A stretch of 10,403 nucleotides of DNA. Source: an uncultured Clostridia bacterium. Its GTDB lineage: Bacteria; Bacillota; Clostridia; Oscillospirales; Ruminococcaceae. The stretch spans positions 1 to 10,403 of the forward strand of contig CAMWNQ010000053.1 of the NCBI GenBank assembly GCA_947175655.1. Reading direction: 5' to 3'. Position numbers and translations under genes: made by a program. The notes under the pieces are model-generated. The model did no database searches and was not told where the DNA came from. It was given only the letters and a program-made list of their open reading frames with translations. This document shows, piece after piece, positions 6,846 through 10,403 of the stretch (positions are counted from its first letter, which is position 1; the number at the start of each line of letters is the position of its first letter).

Positions 6846-7292
6846 ATGAAAGTTATTTTTATTAAAGATGTAAAAGGTTCAGGAAAAAAAGGAGAACTCA
6901 AAAACGTTGCTGATGGATATGCAAGAAATATGCTCATACCAAAGGGATTCGCTGTTGAAGCAAATCCGGAGAATATGAACAAACTTGCAGGACAGAAGGC
7001 ATCTCAGGAACATAAAATAGAAGTTGAAAAAAATACTGCTTCTGAAATAAAGTCAAAAATCAATGAAAAGAAAGTCATTGTTAAAGCAAAGGCAGGAAAT
7101 AATTCAAAGCTTTTCGGCTCTGTTACAGCAGGACATATTTCTGATGCACTTCAACAGCAGTTTGATGTAAAAGTTGACAAAAAGAAAATCTCACTTAAAA
7201 CTGATATAAAGAATTTCGGAACTTTCAGTGCCATTGTAAAGCTCTATTCAGGTATAACAGCAGAAATAACTGTTGAAGTTATTGAGGCATAA
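6846..7292 (+). CDS. rplI: 50S ribosomal protein L9 (bL9)
   Basis: Binds 23S rRNA near the base of the L1 stalk; its two globular domains joined by a long helix reach away from the 50S subunit and influence frame maintenance. The N-terminal rRNA-binding domain shows GSGKKGE at 11-17, VADGYARN at 21-28 and LIPKGFA at 30-36, the bL9 signature. The connecting helix spans about 40-75. The C-terminal domain has KLFGSVT at 88-94, also diagnostic. The 148 residues are standard. SD AGAGG lies 10 nt before the ATG. The stop is 4 nt before the ATG of dnaB, so the two are probably translationally coupled. Confidence 0.97.
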   Translation: MKVIFIKDVKGSGKKGELKNVADGYARNMLIPKGFAVEANPENMNKLAGQKASQEHKIEVEKNTASEIKSKINEKKVIVKAKAGNNSKLFGSVTAGHISDALQQQFDVKVDKKKISLKTDIKNFGTFSAIVKLYSGITAEITVEVIEA

Positions 7293-7296
7293 TTTT

Positions 7297-8643
7297 ATGG
7301 CTGAAAGCGATTTGAATTTAAGCAATGTTTCTATGCCTCACAGTATTGAGACAGAACAGTGCATACTGGGTGGGATTCTTGCCGACCCTTCTGCAATTCC
7401 TGTTGTTTCTGAAATCCTGAAGTCAGAATATTTTTACAGTTATCAGCATAAAGAGATTTATTCCACAATATTAAGAATGTTTTCAAGCGGTCAGCCGGTT
7501 GACGTTATAACGGTACTCACCGACATTGAACAAAGAAATATTTTCAGTAGTCCTGAAGAGTGCAGGAAATATTTTTTCAGTATTATTGATATTCTTCCCT
7601 CAACAGAAAACATTGCAAGTTACTGTCAGATTGTAAAAGAAAAATTTCAGATACGTTCACTTCTCATAGCTACCCAGATGATTCAGGAAGAAATCAAATC
7701 CGGCAACGATGATTCACAGAAATTAATTGATTTTGCGGAACAAAAAATCTATGATATCAGAAAAGGTGAAAACGTCAACGGTCTTGTGCATATAAAAGAC
7801 GCTGTATTTTCAGCTTATGACCATCTCGGAAACATAACGGGTGTTGACAGAGAAAAATATCTTGGTGCAAGAACCGGTTTTACCGCACTTGATAGTGCCA
7901 TATCGGGTCTTAACAAATCCGATTTAATTGTAATAGCGGCACGTCCCGGAATGGGTAAGACCGCTTTTGCTATGAATATCGCTTCAAATTATGCAAAGCG
8001 TTCAAAAGGTAAGCAGGTAGTTGTATTCAATCTTGAAATGTCAAAGGAACAGCTTGCAACAAGACTTCTTGCAACAGAAGCTAAGGTAGATTCATATAAT
8101 CTCAGAAGTGGAAGAATTCAGAGCAATGAATGGATTAGGCTTGCAACAAGTGCAGGGTCGTTAAGTACTATGCCTATGTTCATCGATGAAACACCCGCTA
8201 TGAGTGTTCCGCAGATAAAGGCAAAATTAAGACGTACAGAAAATCTCGGACTTGTTGTTATAGATTATCTTCAGCTTATGGAATCAAGTATAAAATCCGA
8301 CAGCCGAGTTCTCATAGTTTCTGAAATTACAAGACAGCTTAAAATTATGGCAAAGGAATTCAACGTTCCTGTAATACTTCTTTCACAGCTTTCAAGAACT
8401 ACCGAACAGCGTACAAATAAAAGACCTCAGTTGTCAGACCTCAGAGACTCAGGAAGTATTGAACAGGACGCTGATATAGTAATGTTTCTTTACCGTGAGG
8501 CTTATTATAATGAACAGACTGAAAAGAAAAATGTTGCACAGTGTATCATAGCCAAGAACAGACACGGTGAAACAGGTACGATTGATTTGTACTGGGACGG
8601 AAGATATACAAGATTTTCAGATTTGAACAAATCCATAGATTAA
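7297..8643 (+). CDS. dnaB: Replicative DNA helicase DnaB (DnaC in Bacillus nomenclature)
   Basis: The hexameric 5'-3' helicase that unwinds DNA at the replication fork and interacts with primase. The N-terminal domain begins PHSIETEQCILGGIL (14-28), the family's typical opening. The RecA-like motor has Walker A ARPGMGKT at 215-222, the catalytic glutamate in FNLEMS (Glu247), Walker B VVIDYLQLM at 320-328, the LLSQLSR motif at 361-367, and DLRDSGSIEQDAD at 381-393 near the arginine finger. Length is 448 residues with no intein or other insertion. An in-frame TTG at 7273 inside the end of rplI would add eight residues, but GAGG at 7284-7287 is 9 nt before the ATG at 7297 and the family alignment starts there, so I place the start at 7297. 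Confidence 0.96.
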   Translation: MAESDLNLSNVSMPHSIETEQCILGGILADPSAIPVVSEILKSEYFYSYQHKEIYSTILRMFSSGQPVDVITVLTDIEQRNIFSSPEECRKYFFSIIDILPSTENIASYCQIVKEKFQIRSLLIATQMIQEEIKSGNDDSQKLIDFAEQKIYDIRKGENVNGLVHIKDAVFSAYDHLGNITGVDREKYLGARTGFTALDSAISGLNKSDLIVIAARPGMGKTAFAMNIASNYAKRSKGKQVVVFNLEMSKEQLATRLLATEAKVDSYNLRSGRIQSNEWIRLATSAGSLSTMPMFIDETPAMSVPQIKAKLRRTENLGLVVIDYLQLMESSIKSDSRVLIVSEITRQLKIMAKEFNVPVILLSQLSRTTEQRTNKRPQLSDLRDSGSIEQDADIVMFLYREAYYNEQTEKKNVAQCIIAKNRHGETGTIDLYWDGRYTRFSDLNKSID

Positions 8644-8735
8644 TTGAGAATGCATAATTCGTAATGTGTAATTTATAATGCATAATGCGTAATTCGTAAT
8701 GCATAATTCATAATTATGAATTCTTAATTATGAAT
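8638..8735. repeat. Heptanucleotide tandem array, copy 5 (largest, 14 units)
   Basis: Fourteen consecutive 7-bp units all end in AAT: GATTAAT, TGAGAAT, GCATAAT, TCGTAAT, GTGTAAT, TTATAAT, GCATAAT, GCGTAAT, TCGTAAT, GCATAAT, TCATAAT, TATGAAT, TCTTAAT, TATGAAT. The dnaB stop codon lies in the first unit. The centre of the orientation flip is a perfect 18-bp palindrome at 8705-8722. It fills the whole gap up to the SD of tilS. GC-bearing variants (GCG, TCG) in the middle suggest divergence within the array. Confidence 0.85.
8644..8672 (+). promoter_or_regulatory. Possible weak promoter for tilS-hpt inside the repeat array
   Basis: TTGAGA at 8644-8649 and TGTAAT at 8667-8672 are 17 bp apart and each differs from the sigma-A consensus by one base. 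A perfect TATAAT at 8674-8679 lies 24 bp from the -35-like box, too far for it. In such AT-rich DNA a chance match is likely, so the call is weak. Confidence 0.25.
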
Positions 8736-8750
8736 TGAAAAGGGGTTCAT

Positions 8751-10115
8751 ATGATGCTTGACAAGATTTTGAATTTTTCAATGAAGTATAAAATGTTTCC
8801 GCAAGGCTGTAAGGTTATATGTGGACTATCCGGCGGTGCAGACAGTGTAAGTCTGTTGCTTTCACTTCTTGAACTCAGGGATAAACTTGATATTTCTGAA
8901 ATATCAGCAATCCACGTCAATCACTGTCTCAGGGGTGAGGAGAGTGACCGTGATGAAGATTATTGTCGTCAGCTTTGCAGAAGTCTTTCAGTGGAATTCA
9001 CGGCAATTTCCTGTGATGTAAGCGGATATGCTGAAAAAAACGGCATATCTACAGAGGAGTCTGCAAGAATACTGCGTTACGGGATATTTGAAAAATATTC
9101 AGCCGGAAATGAAAAAAATATAATCGCTACAGCACATAATGCAAATGACAATCTCGAAACAGTAATTCATAATCTTACAAGAGGTTCGGCACTTAAAGGA
9201 CTTTGCGGAATACCACCTGTAAGAGACAATATAGTTAGACCCCTGCTGACAGTAAGCCGTGAGGAAATAGAAATTTTTCTGAAAAATAAAAATATTTCTT
9301 TTGTTACCGACAGCACTAATCTTTCTGACGATTATACAAGAAACAGAATAAGACATAATGTTTTGCCGTCTTTGGAGGATATCAACAAGTCAGTTCTGAA
9401 AACATCAGCCAGAAGTCTTGAAGTATTGAGACTTGAAAATGATTTCATTGAACAGGAAGTGCAGAAGGCAAGAAAAAAATGTCAGATTAATAATTTCAGT
9501 AAATTCAGTGGTCTTTCTGAGTTCCATAAGGTAATACGTCAGAGATGCCTTGCGGAATATCTTTCAGAGCATAATTTTCCGTATGATTTCAAACGCCTTG
9601 AAAAACTTGATGATATAGTAATGAATGGTGGGAAACTTAATATTTCAGAGGATTTGTATTTTGTATCAGATGGAACAGTTTCTGAATTCAGGATAATTCC
9701 CGACACAAAAAATCCGGAAGAACTATCATCACCACTGAAAATAGGTATAAATTCTATTTTTGATAGTATTATTGTGACTGCTGAGATTATAAGTCGGGAT
9801 ATGTTTGAACTGAATTATACTACAAACAGAAGTCTTGAAATCTATTATATGGATTATGATAAAATAAAGGGCAAAATGATTCTGAGAAACAGAAGAAACG
9901 GGGATAAAATCAGACTTGCAGGAAGAAATTTCACATCATCAGTCAAAAAGTTGATTAATGAACGAATTGAGCCTGATAAAAAACCGTTTCTTCATTTTAT
10001 AGATGATGAATTCGGTACTTTGCTCGCTGAAAAAATAGGTGTTGCCGACAGAGTAAAGGTTGATAAAAATACATCGAAAATACTTAAAATTATGATAAGA
10101 AAAGCGGGGTTATAA
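8751..10115 (+). CDS. tilS: tRNA(Ile)-lysidine synthetase
   Basis: Ligates lysine to C34 of the CAU-anticodon tRNA-Ile using ATP, converting it to read AUA; essential in most bacteria. The N-type ATP pyrophosphatase P-loop SGGADS is at residues 27-32. HVNHCLRGEESDRDE (55-69) and HNANDNLET (129-137) are TilS core motifs. RPLL at 163-166 and DSTNLSDDYTRNRIRHNVLP at 187-206 form the conserved segment that contacts the tRNA acceptor region. The C-terminal domain includes RNRRNGDKIR (about 376-386) followed by the KKLINERIEP segment. Length 454 is close to the Bacillus protein. Tandem ATGs lie at 8751 and 8754, after AGGGG at 8741-8745, so a start at 8754 is equally possible. The hpt gene begins 3 nt after the stop, a pairing common in Firmicutes, which implies co-transcription. 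Confidence 0.96.
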   Translation: MMLDKILNFSMKYKMFPQGCKVICGLSGGADSVSLLLSLLELRDKLDISEISAIHVNHCLRGEESDRDEDYCRQLCRSLSVEFTAISCDVSGYAEKNGISTEESARILRYGIFEKYSAGNEKNIIATAHNANDNLETVIHNLTRGSALKGLCGIPPVRDNIVRPLLTVSREEIEIFLKNKNISFVTDSTNLSDDYTRNRIRHNVLPSLEDINKSVLKTSARSLEVLRLENDFIEQEVQKARKKCQINNFSKFSGLSEFHKVIRQRCLAEYLSEHNFPYDFKRLEKLDDIVMNGGKLNISEDLYFVSDGTVSEFRIIPDTKNPEELSSPLKIGINSIFDSIIVTAEIISRDMFELNYTTNRSLEIYYMDYDKIKGKMILRNRRNGDKIRLAGRNFTSSVKKLINERIEPDKKPFLHFIDDEFGTLLAEKIGVADRVKVDKNTSKILKIMIRKAGL

Positions 10116-10118
10116 AAA

Positions 10119-10403
10119 ATGCCCGATTATACAAATAATATCAAAAAAATTCTCATAACCGAGGAACAGCTTAAAAAAAGAATTTCAGAACTCGGCAGAC
10201 AAATTACTGAAGAATACAGAGGGAAAAAATTACTTCTGTTAAGTATACTCAAAGGTTCTGTAGTATTTCTCTCGGATTTGATGAGGGAAATTGATTTGCC
10301 TGTTGAAATAGATTTTATGTGTGTTTCAAGCTATCAGAATGGGACTGAATCAAGTGGAAACGTCAGAATACTGAAAGATTTGTCAAGAAATATTCAGGGA
10401 TAT
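10119..10403 (+). CDS. hpt: Hypoxanthine-guanine phosphoribosyltransferase, 5' part (cut by window end)
   Basis: Purine salvage enzyme forming IMP or GMP from hypoxanthine or guanine and PRPP. The 95 visible residues start MPDYTNNIKKILIT and contain the phosphate-binding loop LLLLSILKGSVVFLSDL at 38-54 and DFMCVSSYQNGTESSGNVRILKDL at 65-88, which carries the flexible active-site loop (SSY at 70-72). This matches the first half of bacterial Hpt (about 180 residues). The PRPP motif that would follow is beyond the window. The frame is open to the last base. GGGG at 10106-10109 lies 9 nt before the ATG, inside the end of tilS. In related genomes ftsH often follows. Confidence 0.93.
   Translation, partial: MPDYTNNIKKILITEEQLKKRISELGRQITEEYRGKKLLLLSILKGSVVFLSDLMREIDLPVEIDFMCVSSYQNGTESSGNVRILKDLSRNIQGY

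Noticed and set aside
7273..7296. TTG start of dnaB overlapping rplI
   Set aside because: The ATG at 7297 has a well-spaced SD and matches the usual DnaB N-terminus.

Overview
The window looks like a low-GC Gram-positive (Bacillota) chromosome, most likely a Ruminococcus-like member of the Oscillospiraceae. The grounds are the strongly AT-biased codons and intergenic DNA, the gdpP-rplI-dnaB (replicative helicase) order known from Firmicutes, and tilS directly followed by hpt. All eight genes lie on the + strand. No rRNA, tRNA, CRISPR array, insertion sequence or convincing rho-independent terminator was seen. The assignment to a family of organisms is inference from gene order and composition.

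Layout. 71-1393 encodes an amino acid:cation symporter of the AGCS family. 1499-2602 encodes a protein I read as a shortened, catalytically dead relative of the alpha-D-phosphohexomutases (phosphoglucomutase/GlmM type). 2603-2947 is the only long gene-free stretch. It holds a perfect-consensus sigma-A promoter (2662-2690) and a leader of about 250 nt with several potential hairpins. 2948-8643 is a probable operon: ribonuclease J (GTG start), the membrane c-di-AMP phosphodiesterase GdpP, ribosomal protein bL9 and the replicative helicase DnaB. 8751-10115 is tilS (tRNA-Ile lysidine synthetase). 10119 to the window end is the N-terminal part of hpt (hypoxanthine-guanine phosphoribosyltransferase).

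Functionally the 2948-10403 block is housekeeping: RNA turnover, c-di-AMP homeostasis, translation, replication, tRNA decoding and purine salvage. The first two genes are accessory and each is flanked by repeats.

The most unusual DNA feature is a family of in-phase 7-bp tandem arrays (units mostly ending in AAT, such as TCATAAT, TTATAAT, TATGAAT). They occupy five of the intergenic gaps (6-61, 1407-1483, 2600-2634, 6804-6824, 8638-8735), with a trace at 2670-2690 that contains the -10 box of the promoter. In the larger arrays the unit flips orientation partway without losing the 7-bp register, producing AT-only inverted repeats. The most unusual protein is the phosphohexomutase-like pseudoenzyme. 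The strongest candidate for an undescribed RNA is the leader in front of ribonuclease J.
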